Positions 54,870 through 63,689 of a stretch of DNA of 64,000 nucleotides are shown here, one piece after another. This DNA comes from Streptomyces dysideae (GTDB lineage: Bacteria; Actinomycetota; Actinomycetes; Streptomycetales; Streptomycetaceae), in contig NZ_KQ949102.1 of assembly GCF_001514305.1 (NCBI RefSeq), forward strand, positions 80,256 through 144,255, given 5' to 3'. The notes beneath the pieces were generated by a model that ran no database searches, was not told the origin of the DNA, and was given only the letters and a program-made list of their open reading frames with translations. The position numbers and the translations under genes are program-made. Position 1 is the stretch's first letter; each line of letters opens with the position of its first letter.

Positions 54870-55925
54870 ATGACGAGTACAGCCCTCCGCAGCAGGGCGC
54901 GGAAACTGCTGGAGATGGTCACGACGCCGCTGCTGCCGTCGGACTACCTCGACCTGGTCAGCCCGCTGCGTGCGGGCGCTGACCTGCGTGGGCGCATCGA
55001 GGCCGTGCACCCCGAGACGAATGACGCCGCGACCGTCGTGATCAGGCCGGGACGGGGCTGGCGCGGCCACACGGCCGGTCAGTACGTGCGGATCGGGGTC
55101 GACGTCGACGGGGTGCGCCTGTGGCGTGCCTACTCCATCACCTCGCCGGCAAACCGCCAGGACGGCCGCGTCACGATCACCGTGAAGGCGATCCCGGACG
55201 GCAAGGTCAGCAACCACCTGGTCCGCAGGGCGAAACCGGGCACGCTGATCCAGCTCGACCAGCCGACCGGTGACTTCGTGCTGCCGCAGGCCAAGCCCGC
55301 CAAGGTGCTCTACCTGACGGCCGGCAGCGGCATCACGCCCGTGATGGGCATGCTGCGCGACACCGAGTTCGACGACGTCGTCATGGTTCACTGCGCGCCA
55401 CGGCCGCAAGACGTGATCTTCCGTAATGAACTGCACGACCTGGTCGCGGACAAGAAGCTGCGGCTCACCGAGGTGCACACCGACACCGACGGCATGCTCG
55501 ACATCGCCCGTCTCGGCGAACTCGTGCCCGACTGGGCCGAGCGCGAGACCTGGGCTTGCGGGCCCGCGGGCCTGCTCGACGCCGCCGAAGAGCACTGGAC
55601 CGAGCACGGCGTACAAGAGCGCCTGTACACCGAACGCTTCCGCCCCAGCACCGTCGTCACCGGCGACGGCGGCGAGGTCACGTTCAGCGCCACCGGCAAG
55701 ACCGTCGACGCGGACGGCGCCACGCCGTTGCTGGACATCGGCGAGGAGGCCGGCGTGCTCATGCCCTCCGGGTGCCGCATGGGCATCTGCTTCGGCTGCG
55801 TCACGCCGCTCAAGGCGGGCGCCGTCCGTGACCTGCGCACCGGCGAGATCACCGAGGCCGAGCCGGGCGTCCTCATCCAGACCTGCGTGTCCGCCGCGGC
55901 GGGCCCCTGCGACATCGAACGGTAG
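54870..55925 (+). CDS. Ferredoxin reductase with C-terminal 2Fe-2S domain (desaturase partner)
   Basis: A 351-residue electron-transfer protein. The FAD-binding barrel has LWRAYSITSPANRQDGRVTI (RxYS). The NAD(P)H domain has VLYLTAGSGITPVMGMLRD and the C-terminal side TWACGPAGLLDAAEEH. A plant-type 2Fe-2S domain follows with PSGCRMGICFGCVTPLKAG and the last cysteine in IQTCVSAA. It starts at ATG 54870 with GGAG very close. The desaturase gene begins 7 bases after its stop. The pair matches the mycobacterial Rv3230c/DesA3 couple, in which the reductase passes electrons from NADPH to the membrane desaturase. Confidence 0.95.
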   Translation: MTSTALRSRARKLLEMVTTPLLPSDYLDLVSPLRAGADLRGRIEAVHPETNDAATVVIRPGRGWRGHTAGQYVRIGVDVDGVRLWRAYSITSPANRQDGRVTITVKAIPDGKVSNHLVRRAKPGTLIQLDQPTGDFVLPQAKPAKVLYLTAGSGITPVMGMLRDTEFDDVVMVHCAPRPQDVIFRNELHDLVADKKLRLTEVHTDTDGMLDIARLGELVPDWAERETWACGPAGLLDAAEEHWTEHGVQERLYTERFRPSTVVTGDGGEVTFSATGKTVDADGATPLLDIGEEAGVLMPSGCRMGICFGCVTPLKAGAVRDLRTGEITEAEPGVLIQTCVSAAAGPCDIER

Positions 55926-55932
55926 GAGCACC

Positions 55933-57051
55933 TTGACCGCCATCGACCCCACCGCCCACCTGACCGCGGAGCAGATCGAGGAGCTTGGCCGCGAGCTCGA
56001 CGCGATCCGCGACGAGGTGATCGCCGGCCGCGGCGAGAAGGATGCCGCCTACATCCGTAAGGTCATCTCGGTGCAGCGCAAGCTCGAGCTGGTCAGCAGG
56101 GGCGTGCTGCTGTTCTCGATCTTCCCGCCCGCGTGGCTGCTCGGCACCGCCGGTCTGTCCGTGGCGAAGATCATGGACAACATGGAGATCGGCCACAACG
56201 TCCTGCACGGTCAGTGGGACTGGATGCGGGACCCGAAGATTCACTCCACCACCTGGGAATGGGATCACGTCTCGCCGTCCGAGCAGTGGAAGCACTCGCA
56301 CAATGAGCTGCACCACACGTACACCAACGTGATCGGCAAGGACAACGACCTCGGCTACGGCATCATGCGCGTCGACGAGGACCAGAAGTGGCACCCGTTC
56401 CACCTCGGCCAGCCGCTGTGGAACTTCATCAACGCCTGCTTCTTCGAGTACGGCATCGCAGCGTACGACCTGGAGCTCGGCAAGAACCTGCACAAGCGCC
56501 GCCGCAAGAACCCGGAGTTCCGCGCGCGGGCCAAGGCCGTGGGCCGCAAGATCCGCAAGCAGGTGCTCAAGGACTACGTGATCCACCCGCTGCTGTCGGG
56601 CCCGTCGTTCCTCACCACGCTCGCCGCCACGTTCACCGCGAACCTGGTCCGCAACATCTGGTCCCACTCGGTGATCATGTGTGGGCACTTCCCCGAGGGC
56701 GTACAGGTCTTCGAGCGCCGCTCGATCAAGGGCGAGACGCGCGGCCAGTGGTACCTGCGCCAGATGATGGGCTCGGCGAACATCAGCGGCAGCAAGGCCA
56801 TGCACTTCATGACCGGCAACCTGTCGCACCAGATCGAGCACCACCTGTTCCCGGACCTGCCGAGCAACCGGTACGCCGAGGTCGCGGTGAAGGTGCGCGC
56901 GTTGTTCGAGAAGTACGAGCTGGAGTACGTCACCGGGCCGCTGCCCAAGCAGGTGTTCTCCGCGTGGCACAAGGTCTTCCGGCTCTCGCTGCCGAACAAG
57001 AAGCCCAAGGTCAAAACGCCGGACCGCGAGCAGGAGCTCGTCGCCGCCTGA
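55933..57051 (+). CDS. Membrane fatty acyl desaturase (DesA3-like), TTG start
   Basis: A 372-residue membrane di-iron desaturase. The start is TTG 55933, supported by TAGGAGC 6 bases upstream. No ATG or GTG lies near. The three histidine boxes are GHNVLHGQWDW (HxxxH), HSHNELHHTYTN (HxxHH) and LSHQIEHHLFPDLPSNRY (HxxHH). Hydrophobic stretches flank them (GVLLFSIFPPAWLLGTAGL). Known relatives insert a delta-9 double bond into acyl-CoA and need the paired reductase, which is the gene just upstream. The basic C-terminus (KKPKVKTPDREQE) is typical. Confidence 0.95.
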   Translation: MTAIDPTAHLTAEQIEELGRELDAIRDEVIAGRGEKDAAYIRKVISVQRKLELVSRGVLLFSIFPPAWLLGTAGLSVAKIMDNMEIGHNVLHGQWDWMRDPKIHSTTWEWDHVSPSEQWKHSHNELHHTYTNVIGKDNDLGYGIMRVDEDQKWHPFHLGQPLWNFINACFFEYGIAAYDLELGKNLHKRRRKNPEFRARAKAVGRKIRKQVLKDYVIHPLLSGPSFLTTLAATFTANLVRNIWSHSVIMCGHFPEGVQVFERRSIKGETRGQWYLRQMMGSANISGSKAMHFMTGNLSHQIEHHLFPDLPSNRYAEVAVKVRALFEKYELEYVTGPLPKQVFSAWHKVFRLSLPNKKPKVKTPDREQELVAA

Positions 57052-57493
57052 TTCCCGGTATTGGTTCAGATCTCTCGGCCGTACCGGCGGCACCGCCGGG
57101 TTCGGTGGGATCCGTTGCGGACGGTGGGCGACCGCGACGTCAGACCGTACGGCACGGGATCCGGGGCAGCCAGTGTCCGGCTGCGCTGCTGCCTGGACGT
57201 GCGCCAGGAGCCCAGCACACAGCCCCCGGCGAGGTGTTGTAGTGCGCTGACCTGCCATGGTCGGGCCGGTAGTCGGGTGCGTACGCGCACTCGGTTTGCC
57301 GACGGGCGGGCTGGGTGGAAGGCATGGGCTGTGACGCGGACACTGCCGGAACCGATGCTCGCCGCCCCTGTGTCCGACCCTGTGCTGCTGCCGGGGTGGG
57401 CGGGTGAGCCGAAGTTATGGATGGGGTTTCGTTCTGTCCGTTGTCCACTGTGGGCATGGGCCAGGGCCCTCCGGTGTGAAGGACCCTGGACCA
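57052..57493. other. Non-coding stretch
   Basis: About 440 bases between the desaturase gene and a dehydrogenase fragment. No domain is found on either strand. Part of it may be the eroded 5' half of the dehydrogenase gene. Confidence 0.4.
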
Positions 57494-57922
57494 GTGGTGA
57501 CGTCGGTTCTGGCACCGTGTGTCGCGCTGGACCCGACCTCGGCGGACTTCGCCGACGCGGTGGACCAGGCCACGGGCGGACGGGGCATTCAGGTCGTGTT
57601 CGACTTCGCGGGCGTCCCCGCGGCCCGCGCACAGGCCACCGCCGCGCTCGGTCCCGAGGGGGTCCTGGTCCTGGCAGGGCTCACGCCGGAGCCGAGCACC
57701 ATCGGCGACAGCATGGGCTTCTGCGTCCAGGGCAACCAGATCCGCGGCCACTACGGCTCCGGGCCCGAGCACGTGGAAGAGCTCATCGGCCTGGCCTCCG
57801 CCGGGCGGATCGACCTGGCCCCGTCCATCACCGCCCACGTACCCCTGGCCGACGCGGCGGACGCCGTCGCCCGCCTGGAGAAGAAGATCGGCGACCCGAT
57901 CCGGCTCGTACTCACGCCCTGA
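57494..57922 (+). pseudogene. 3' part of a zinc-type alcohol dehydrogenase gene
   Basis: The frame encodes the C-terminal half of an MDR dehydrogenase: DATGG-type FADAVDQATGGRGIQVVFDF, the end of the Rossmann fold (LGPEGVLVLAGL), QGNQIRGHYGSGPEHVEELI and HVPLADAADAVARLEKKIGD. The N-terminal catalytic zinc domain and the GxGxxG loop are missing. GTG 57494 or 57497 could start translation but no functional enzyme would result. A strong terminator follows. Confidence 0.75.
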
Positions 57923-57943
57923 CTCCGCGGCCCCGCCCGATCC

Positions 57944-57987
57944 AGGAGGAGCCCCTCCGGCAGCACGTTGCCGGAGGGGCTCCTCCT
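57944..57987. terminator. Strong stem-loop terminator
   Basis: A perfect 19-bp stem (57944-57962 with 57969-57987) around a 6-base loop, rich in GGAGGAGCCCC. It insulates the MFS gene downstream. Confidence 0.92.
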
Positions 57988-58318
57988 GCGAAGTGCGCTC
58001 GGGCCTCTGTGGCCGCGGACAGCGGCACATGGAGCGACACGAAGTCGCTGGTCCCTACGAGTTCATCCCCTCATGAAGTGCCCGGATCCCCGCGGGGATC
58101 CACACGGGCACCTGGTGATCATCCCGTCGGCCGAGGCGCCCTCGCGACAGCTGCGCGCTCCCCCAGCGGAGCCACATGGGTCGCCGATCCCGTCGCAGCG
58201 CCCACTTGCGGGTGCCCGCGGCAAGCGGCGCCCGCGCGGTACCCCTCGGCGCGGCAAGCGAGCACCCCACTGGGCGACGCATCTCACGACAGCTACGTGA
58301 CACCGGGCTTGATCTATC

Positions 58319-58340
58319 GACTTTGTCGGGTGATAAAGTC
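58319..58340. promoter_or_regulatory. TetR operator before the MFS exporter gene
   Basis: GACTT-N12-AAGTC (GACTTTGTCGGGTGATAAAG then TC), about 100 bases before the exporter start. The same half-sites and spacing occur in front of the TetR gene at 61988. Confidence 0.75.
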
Positions 58341-58440
58341 TGTCGAACGGATGCTCGCGGCATTCCCTGCCGTTCCGTGCACCCGCCCCCTGCCCGCAGG
58401 GGCATCGCGCGGACCCCCCTTCGCGAAAGGAACCCAGCAC

Positions 58441-60156
58441 ATGCGTGTGTTCATAAACGAACCGGTCGAGAGAATGAACGGGCCCTACGCCCGGCGCTGG
58501 TGGGCTCTGCTCGTGCTCTGTCTGAGCCTGCTGATGATCGTGATGGCCAACACCGCCCTCACGGTCGCAGCTCCCTCCATGACCCAGGACCTCGGCGTGT
58601 CCAGCACGGACCTGCAGTGGGTGATTGACGGCTACACCATCCCTTACGCCGCCCTGATGCTGCTGTTCGCCGCGATCGGCGACAAGTACAGCCGACGCGG
58701 CGCGCTCGTTCTCGGGCTCGTCCTGTTCGGCGGCGGAGCGATATGGGGTTCACTCGTCGACAGCGCGACCGGGGTCATCGCGGCCCGTGCGGTGATGGGT
58801 GTCGGCGCGGCGCTCATCATGCCCGCCACGCTCTCCCTCCTCGCCGCGACCTTCCCGCGCGCCGAGCGGACCAAGGCGATCACCTTGTGGGCGGGCACCG
58901 CCGGTTTCGCCATCGCCGCCGGACCGCTGATCGCGGGCATGCTGTTGGAGAGCTTCAGCTGGCAGTCCACCTTCCTGATCAACGTTCCCGTGATCGCCCT
59001 CGCCATCGTCGGCGTCTTCGTCCTGGTACCGCCGTCCAAGGCCATGCACGCGCCGCGGATCGACTACGTCGGTGGACTGCTGTCGGTGGTGTGGATCGCC
59101 GCGCTGGTCTTCATGTTCATCGAGGCCCCGCACGGCTGGGACGCCAAGGCGGTCACGGGCACGGTCATCGGGGTCGTGGGGCTCGTGGCGTTCGTCCTCT
59201 GGGAGCTGCACCACCCGCACCCCCTCCTGGACCTGCGCCGCTTCGCGAACCGCGCGTTCACGGGTGCCAACATCGCCGTCGTACTGTTCTTGCTCGCGGT
59301 CTTCGGCGCCTTCTTCTACCTCACCCAGCACCTCCAGTTCGTCCTGCGATACGACGCGTTGGAGACCGGCATACGCATGCTGCCGCTCGCCGGCGCGGTC
59401 TTCGCCGGCTCCGTGCTGACCGGCTACCTCACCCCGCGCATCGGCATGAAAGCGACGATCGTCGCGGGCATGGTCGGCGGCACGATGGCACTCGCGCTGC
59501 TCACCCAGGTCGACAAGTCGTCGTCGTACGGCGATTTCGTGGCACCCCTCATCGCACTCGGGCTCGCGATCGGCCTGGCGCTCTCGCCCTGCACGGACGC
59601 GATCATGGGTGCATTCCCTGAGGAGGAGCTGGGCGTGGGCAGCGCGGTCAACGACACCTCGCAGGAACTGGGCGGGGCGATCGGCATCGCCATACTCGGT
59701 TCGCTGCTGTCGACCTCGTACTCGTCGAACCTGTCGGACGCAACCGACGGCAGCAAGCTCCCGGCCGACGCACTGAGCCAGGCGCAGGACTCGGTCTCCG
59801 CCGGGTACGGGGTCGCCGAGGGCATCGGCGACCAGGCACGGCAGCTCGCCGAACGAGCAGCGCGGGCGACCGACCCGCAGCAGGCCGCGCAGCTCCAGGA
59901 GCAGGCCGACCAACTCGCCAACGGCGCCCACCAGATGGCGGACGCGGTCGGCTCGTCCTTCGCGGACGCGGTGGCTCACACCAGCCTGGTGGGCGCGGCG
60001 ATCCTGGGAGTGGGGGCGGTGTCCGTGGCCCTCCTGCTTCCGGGCAAGGGCCGTAGCGCGGAAGTAGGGGCGGTGAATAAGGCCAAGGCTGGAGCAGGGG
60101 TCAAGACCTCGGTCGCTCAAGAGAAGGAGCCCGAGCTCACTCACTCGAATCCGTGA
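58441..60156 (+). CDS. DHA2-family MFS drug exporter
   Basis: A 571-residue exporter of the 14-helix DHA2 (QacA/EmrB) type, from ATG 58441 after GAAAGGAA. Visible motifs are motif D1/A region QWVIDGYTIPYAALMLLFAA, IGDKYSRRGALVLGLVLFG, motif C WAGTAGFAIAAGPLIAGML and LINVPVIALAIVGVFVLVP. An unusual insert of about 80 residues before the last helix (DALSQAQDSVSAGYGVAEGI...LQEQADQLANGAHQM) is periplasmic and helical. The promoter holds a GACTT-N12-AAGTC palindrome shared with the TetR gene at 61350, so the exporter is probably repressed by that protein and induced by its ligand. Confidence 0.94.
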   Translation: MRVFINEPVERMNGPYARRWWALLVLCLSLLMIVMANTALTVAAPSMTQDLGVSSTDLQWVIDGYTIPYAALMLLFAAIGDKYSRRGALVLGLVLFGGGAIWGSLVDSATGVIAARAVMGVGAALIMPATLSLLAATFPRAERTKAITLWAGTAGFAIAAGPLIAGMLLESFSWQSTFLINVPVIALAIVGVFVLVPPSKAMHAPRIDYVGGLLSVVWIAALVFMFIEAPHGWDAKAVTGTVIGVVGLVAFVLWELHHPHPLLDLRRFANRAFTGANIAVVLFLLAVFGAFFYLTQHLQFVLRYDALETGIRMLPLAGAVFAGSVLTGYLTPRIGMKATIVAGMVGGTMALALLTQVDKSSSYGDFVAPLIALGLAIGLALSPCTDAIMGAFPEEELGVGSAVNDTSQELGGAIGIAILGSLLSTSYSSNLSDATDGSKLPADALSQAQDSVSAGYGVAEGIGDQARQLAERAARATDPQQAAQLQEQADQLANGAHQMADAVGSSFADAVAHTSLVGAAILGVGAVSVALLLPGKGRSAEVGAVNKAKAGAGVKTSVAQEKEPELTHSNP

Positions 60157-60289
60157 TCCCTCGTCATGTTCCTCGCGGTCCCCGCCAGAAGGCCGCCAGC
60201 CTCCGGGCCCGGTGTGACTGTTCTCCCCTGTCGATCGGTCGGCCTGGGGGTGGTGTCACCGGGCTCGAGGGGTGCGCTGCCCCGAGTTT

Positions 60290-60520
60290 CGTAGAGTCCG
60301 AGGCCTGCCCCGTTGGGTGGAGTCAGTTCGGCCTGCTCGTGCGTGGGGACACCGGGCATGTGCCCGGTGTCGATCAGATGCCGGCGGCGCCAGACGTAGA
60401 TGGTCTGCATCGCTGATGCCCAGGAGCTTGGCCACCTCGGCGACCTTCCGGCCGGCGGCGACCAGATCGAGGGCGGCGGAACTCGGGCGGACAGCTACGG
60501 GCATGACAGCCTCCGGAGGC
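60290..60520 (-). pseudogene. Fragment of an IS3-type OrfA transposase
   Basis: Across one frameshift the minus strand reads ALDLVAAGRKVAEVAKLLGI then QTIYVWRRRHLIDTGHMPGV and PTHEQAEL, the helix-turn-helix of actinobacterial IS3 OrfA proteins. The leucine-zipper part and OrfB are missing. Confidence 0.75.
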
Positions 60521-60566
60521 TGCTGGCCCGTGCCTTCGGCCCGCGCCGTAGGCACCCGTGGCCGGT

Positions 60567-60895
60567 TCAGTCGCCCAGGACCCGTCGCAGGTAGGGGTTT
60601 ACGAAGCGCCGGTCCGGGGCGAGACGGTCACGCAATGCGGTGAACTCGCCGACGCGCGGGTAGGTCTCGGTGAAGTGGTCGGCGTTGCGGGTATGAAGCT
60701 TGCCCCAGTGCGGGCGCCCGTCGTACGCGGCGAGATGCGTTCCGCCGCTGTGAAGTACTGGTGATAGGGCGTGCCCCGGTACACGTGGCCGAGCCGTGCC
60801 CGCGACCCGGCTACCAGGGTGACCAGTCCGGAGGCGGCGTGTCCCATCTGGCCCTCTGTCACCACACTCCGCATCTCGGGGGAACCTCACCTCGT
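60567..60895 (-). pseudogene. C-terminal fragment of a D-arabinono-lactone/alditol oxidase
   Basis: The last 60 codons read GRPHWGKLHTRNADHFTETY, FTALRDRLAPDRRFVNPYL and RRVLGD, the conserved end of the ALO/FAD-linked oxidase family. YHQYFTAAE, which normally precedes it, is in another frame (60599-60874). The FAD domain is absent. Confidence 0.75.
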
Positions 60896-60949
60896 GCGCC
60901 AGGGGCGGCGCCATGCCGACATCTGCCGAGCAATGAGCGGGTCCGGACG

Positions 60950-61383
60950 TGGACCACGGGTGGGCCGGAGCCTTGCGTGATCCCGCGATCGGGGCTGCTC
61001 TGCGCGCCATCCATACCGATCCCGTCCACACGTGGACGTGGAGAAGCCGGCGGTCGAGGGTGGGCTGTGCCGTGCTGTATTCGCCCGTCGGTTCACCGAG
61101 ATGGTCGGTTCGCCGCGGCTCGCCCATCTGAATCCGGTGGCGCATGACCTGCGCGGGGCGCCTCCCGCGTGAGGACAACTCCCCGCTGCACGCGATCGCC
61201 CAACCCCTCGGTTACCCCTCGGAGTTCGCCTTCGCCAGAGCCTTCGCGCGCGAGTACGGCGTGGCGCCGGGGCAGGCCGCACGAGCTGGCACCCCTGAGG
61301 TTCAGGGGCCCCGGAACCAGACTCCACCGCCGGTCGTCGTCGAGCTCGGTCAGAACGCCGGGACGGCCACGAGACTCAGCTGA
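60950..61383 (+). pseudogene. Frameshifted fragment of an AraC-type regulator
   Basis: Three frames together give the two helix-turn-helix motifs of an AraC protein: DPAIGAALRAIHTDPVHTWT, then FTEMVGSPRLAHLNPV, then MTCAGRLPREDNSPLHAIAQ, LGYPSEFAFARAFAREYGVA and PGQAARAG. At least two frameshifts separate them and the N-terminal cupin domain is missing. Confidence 0.78.
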
Positions 61384-61973
61384 CCGCGTGCCAGCGCCAC
61401 AACGGAGGCGATGAAGGCTTGCAGGCAGGTTGCCTCAGCCTCTTCGTCGGGGTGGGTCAGGCGCTGCATGACGAGCCCGTCGAAACCGGAGAGGAAGAAT
61501 CGCGCGACTGTTTCTGCGGGCTCGGCCAAGGGTTGACCCGCACGCTCGGCCGCCTGCGTCACGAGCCTCGCCGTCACTTCGACCACGCCACGATAGTGGC
61601 TCTCAAGGGCTTCGTTGAGCGCGGGCGTGCGGAGTGCGAACATGCTCAGCTCCGAGAGGAGGAGGTGGTGGCCCGGCTTCTCGCGCACCGTGCTCCAGAG
61701 GGCTGAGGCCAATGTGCCGACCGTCTCCTCGAATCCGGCATCCTCCGGAACGGCCTGCTCGACCTGCGCCAGCAGCTCCGCCGTGAGCTGTTCCATGACG
61801 GCGCGGTAGAGCCCCTCCTTCGTGCCGAACGTGTAGTGCACGGTGGCTTGAGCGACGCCCAGTTCGGTGGCGATGGCACGGGTGCTTCCGGCCGAGACTC
61901 CTTCTCTCGTCATGAGGTCGATGGCTGCTTTGATCAGTTGAGGGCGGCGCTCGGCCGCTGGGACATGAGCCAT
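61350..61973 (-). CDS. TetR-family regulator, likely repressor of the MFS exporter
   Basis: A 207-residue TetR protein from ATG 61973. The DNA-binding part is RRPQLIKAAIDLMTREGVSA and STRAIATELGVAQATVHYTFGTKEGL, with the recognition helix VAQATVHYTF. The C-terminal domain (WSTVREKPGHHLLLSELSMF, LAEPAETVARFFLSGFDGLV) resembles the TetR_C_6 ligand-binding fold. The palindrome GACTT-N12-AAGTC lies 15 bases before its start and an identical arrangement precedes the DHA2 exporter gene. A gene-debris interval of about 1.2 kb lies between exporter and regulator and may have been inserted later. Confidence 0.92.
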   Translation of the reverse strand: MAHVPAAERRPQLIKAAIDLMTREGVSAGSTRAIATELGVAQATVHYTFGTKEGLYRAVMEQLTAELLAQVEQAVPEDAGFEETVGTLASALWSTVREKPGHHLLLSELSMFALRTPALNEALESHYRGVVEVTARLVTQAAERAGQPLAEPAETVARFFLSGFDGLVMQRLTHPDEEAEATCLQAFIASVVALARGQLSLVAVPAF

Positions 61974-61987
61974 GGGCCCATATTACC

Positions 61988-62009
61988 GACTTAGTCTCAC
62001 GAGCAAGTC
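61988..62009. promoter_or_regulatory. TetR autoregulatory operator
   Basis: GACTT-AGTCTCACGAGC-AAGTC has the same 5-bp half-sites and 12-bp spacer as the site at 58319. It lies directly upstream of the TetR start. Confidence 0.78.
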
Positions 62010-62569
62010 GATTGAACAAGCAGCCATTGAGAGTGGGCCGCAGCCCACACGCACGAGCCTGGCGAGGACGGGGATCGGCCTGCTTTCGCGCCTTCTCAGG
62101 CGGCGGGCATTTTCTGCGGCTGTCGCCCTCGGGGCTGCGTCGCGCCGACGACGGTCAGGCTGAGAGAAGCGACCAGGCGTCCAGTCGGGTCGATGACCAC
62201 CGCGGCGGCGAGCATCCTGTGTTCTACCCGGAGGAGTGGCCCAGCGCCCTGGCCAGGCTCAACGTGGCTCCCACGGCGTCGGGGAGAGCATGAATGCACA
62301 CAGTCACTCGTGGACGCGTGGTGGACCGGCCCGTTGGCGCGTCCCCGGGCTTGAGCGCAGTTCACGGACCGCCTTGCGGCCGTGGTGTCCGCGCGGGAGC
62401 GGGCCGTTTGGCCCGCGGGCCTGACGCCGCGATCCAATTCAACTCCGCGTACGGTTCGAGTCAGGAGGGTGCGGAGTCCTCGGTCGGCCGGCTGATCGGC
62501 GTCGATCTCGCGCGCTCGTCGCCGATGGCCCCGGCCTCCGTCAGCGCCTGGCGGAGGCCGGCCTGGGCC
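62010..62569. other. Stretch without a recognisable gene
   Basis: No domain-bearing frame is visible on either strand in these 560 bases. They lie between the TetR promoter and an ABC transporter fragment and look like decayed DNA. Confidence 0.4.
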
Positions 62570-62745
62570 GATGCGCGGCTCAGCGACATCGCTCAGCCGG
62601 TCCACCAGCGCCTTCGTGGCCAGCGGCTGCAGCAGCCCCCCCCGGCCGCCCCGACCAGGGCGCACAGCAGGCCGAGAGCGACGGCCCACCGGTGCGGCCG
62701 GACATACGCGTTGACCTTGAGTCGGTGGTGCCGGCTTGGAGGCGG
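62570..62745 (-). pseudogene. N-terminal fragment of an ABC exporter gene
   Basis: The minus strand reads VNAYVRPHRWAVALGLLCAL then, after a frameshift in a run of C bases at about 62638, LLQPLATKALVDRLSD. This is the first membrane helix region of a fused ABC exporter. The rest of the gene is absent. Confidence 0.65.
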
Positions 62746-63042
62746 TCGCGGTGCCCTCTGGGGAGTGCCGAGGTCCAACTCGTCGGATCCGGCGGTCGGG
62801 CCCGGCTTGGATGCCAGGACGTTTCCGGCCCGTCGGCTATCTGGAATGCCAGGCCTCCGTACCGACCCGCTGCCGGCTGGACGATCAGCCGGATGCAGGC
62901 GGGCAGCGTCGGCGGTCGGCCTACGCGGAGGTGGATGTCACCGGGCCCCCGTACAGGCTGACGCCCGTGCTGGAGTCCGGGCCGGTCACGCAGGCGCCGG
63001 GCCGGCGCCGCGGGTCCCGGACGGTGATACGTCTACCCCGCC

Positions 63043-63291
63043 TCAGGACTCCAGGGCCGCAACGGCCCTCTCCCGCGACCATCCGAAGGCGCGACACAGA
63101 GCAGCGGGCTTCGCCTCGACCATCGTGTCCACGAACCGGGCCGCCGCCCGCGCGTCACGCTCGGCGCGGCTGCCGTGCGACGGCACGGAAAAGACCCGCG
63201 CGGTCAGCTCGATGACGCAGCTGGCCCAGCCGGGGCCCTCCTCGACACCGTAGTTGGTGATCAGCAAGCGACGGCCCAGCTCGGTCAGCAC
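63043..63291 (-). CDS. Hypothetical protein, possibly a 5'-truncated gene
   Basis: An 82-residue frame from GTG 63291 (ELGRRLLITNYGVEEGPGWA ... ARAAARFVDTMVEAKPAALC). The sequence has clear protein character and looks like the C-terminal part of a larger soluble protein, perhaps of the AlkZ-related winged-helix type, but this is only an impression. The upstream frame is closed by a TGA where the neighbouring amidohydrolase fragment begins, so the gene may have been cut there. Confidence 0.45.
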   Translation of the reverse strand: MLTELGRRLLITNYGVEEGPGWASCVIELTARVFSVPSHGSRAERDARAAARFVDTMVEAKPAALCRAFGWSRERAVAALES

Positions 63292-63301
63292 CTGGTCGAA
63301 C

Positions 63302-63575
63302 GGACTACCGGCCGGCCCCGTTCAACCCGCAGGAGCGGATCGGCGTGCCGGAGATCCTCCGGGCGTACACGGCAGGCTCGGGCCATCTGCACCGGCGTCC
63401 GGCCACCCTGGCGCCGGGCTCCCCTGCCGACGTCGTGGTCCTCGACGTCGACGTGCTGCGGGAAGGACCGGACGCCCTGTGCGAGGCACAGGTGGACCTC
63501 ACGATCGCCGGCGGCCGACTCGTCCACGACCGGCTGGCGGGGCAGCAGCAGAGCCCCCCGGCGCGGGCCGCTTGA
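63302..63575 (+). pseudogene. C-terminal fragment of an Amidohydro_3 gene
   Basis: The frame begins without a start codon (RIGVPEILRAYTAGSGHLHR) and continues TLAPGSPADVVVLDVDVLRE and DLTIAGGRLVHDRLAG. This is the end of an amidohydrolase with its small beta-sandwich. All metal-binding residues are missing. It is not a duplicate of the gene at 29882. Confidence 0.75.
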
Positions 63576-63689
63576 CGGCCGAACAGCAGGAAGAAATCCA
63601 CCACTTGACCGCGAAGAGTTCCGTCCTGCCGGGCGCCGCTGGTTCCGAGCGCTGCTCCCCAGGCCGTACATCTAGAGAGGAAGGCAGTC

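Noticed and set aside
57052..57493. Cysteine-rich short frame near 57170 as a leader peptide
   Set aside because: A 25-codon frame with several Cys exists, but no sulfur-metabolism gene or attenuator fold follows.
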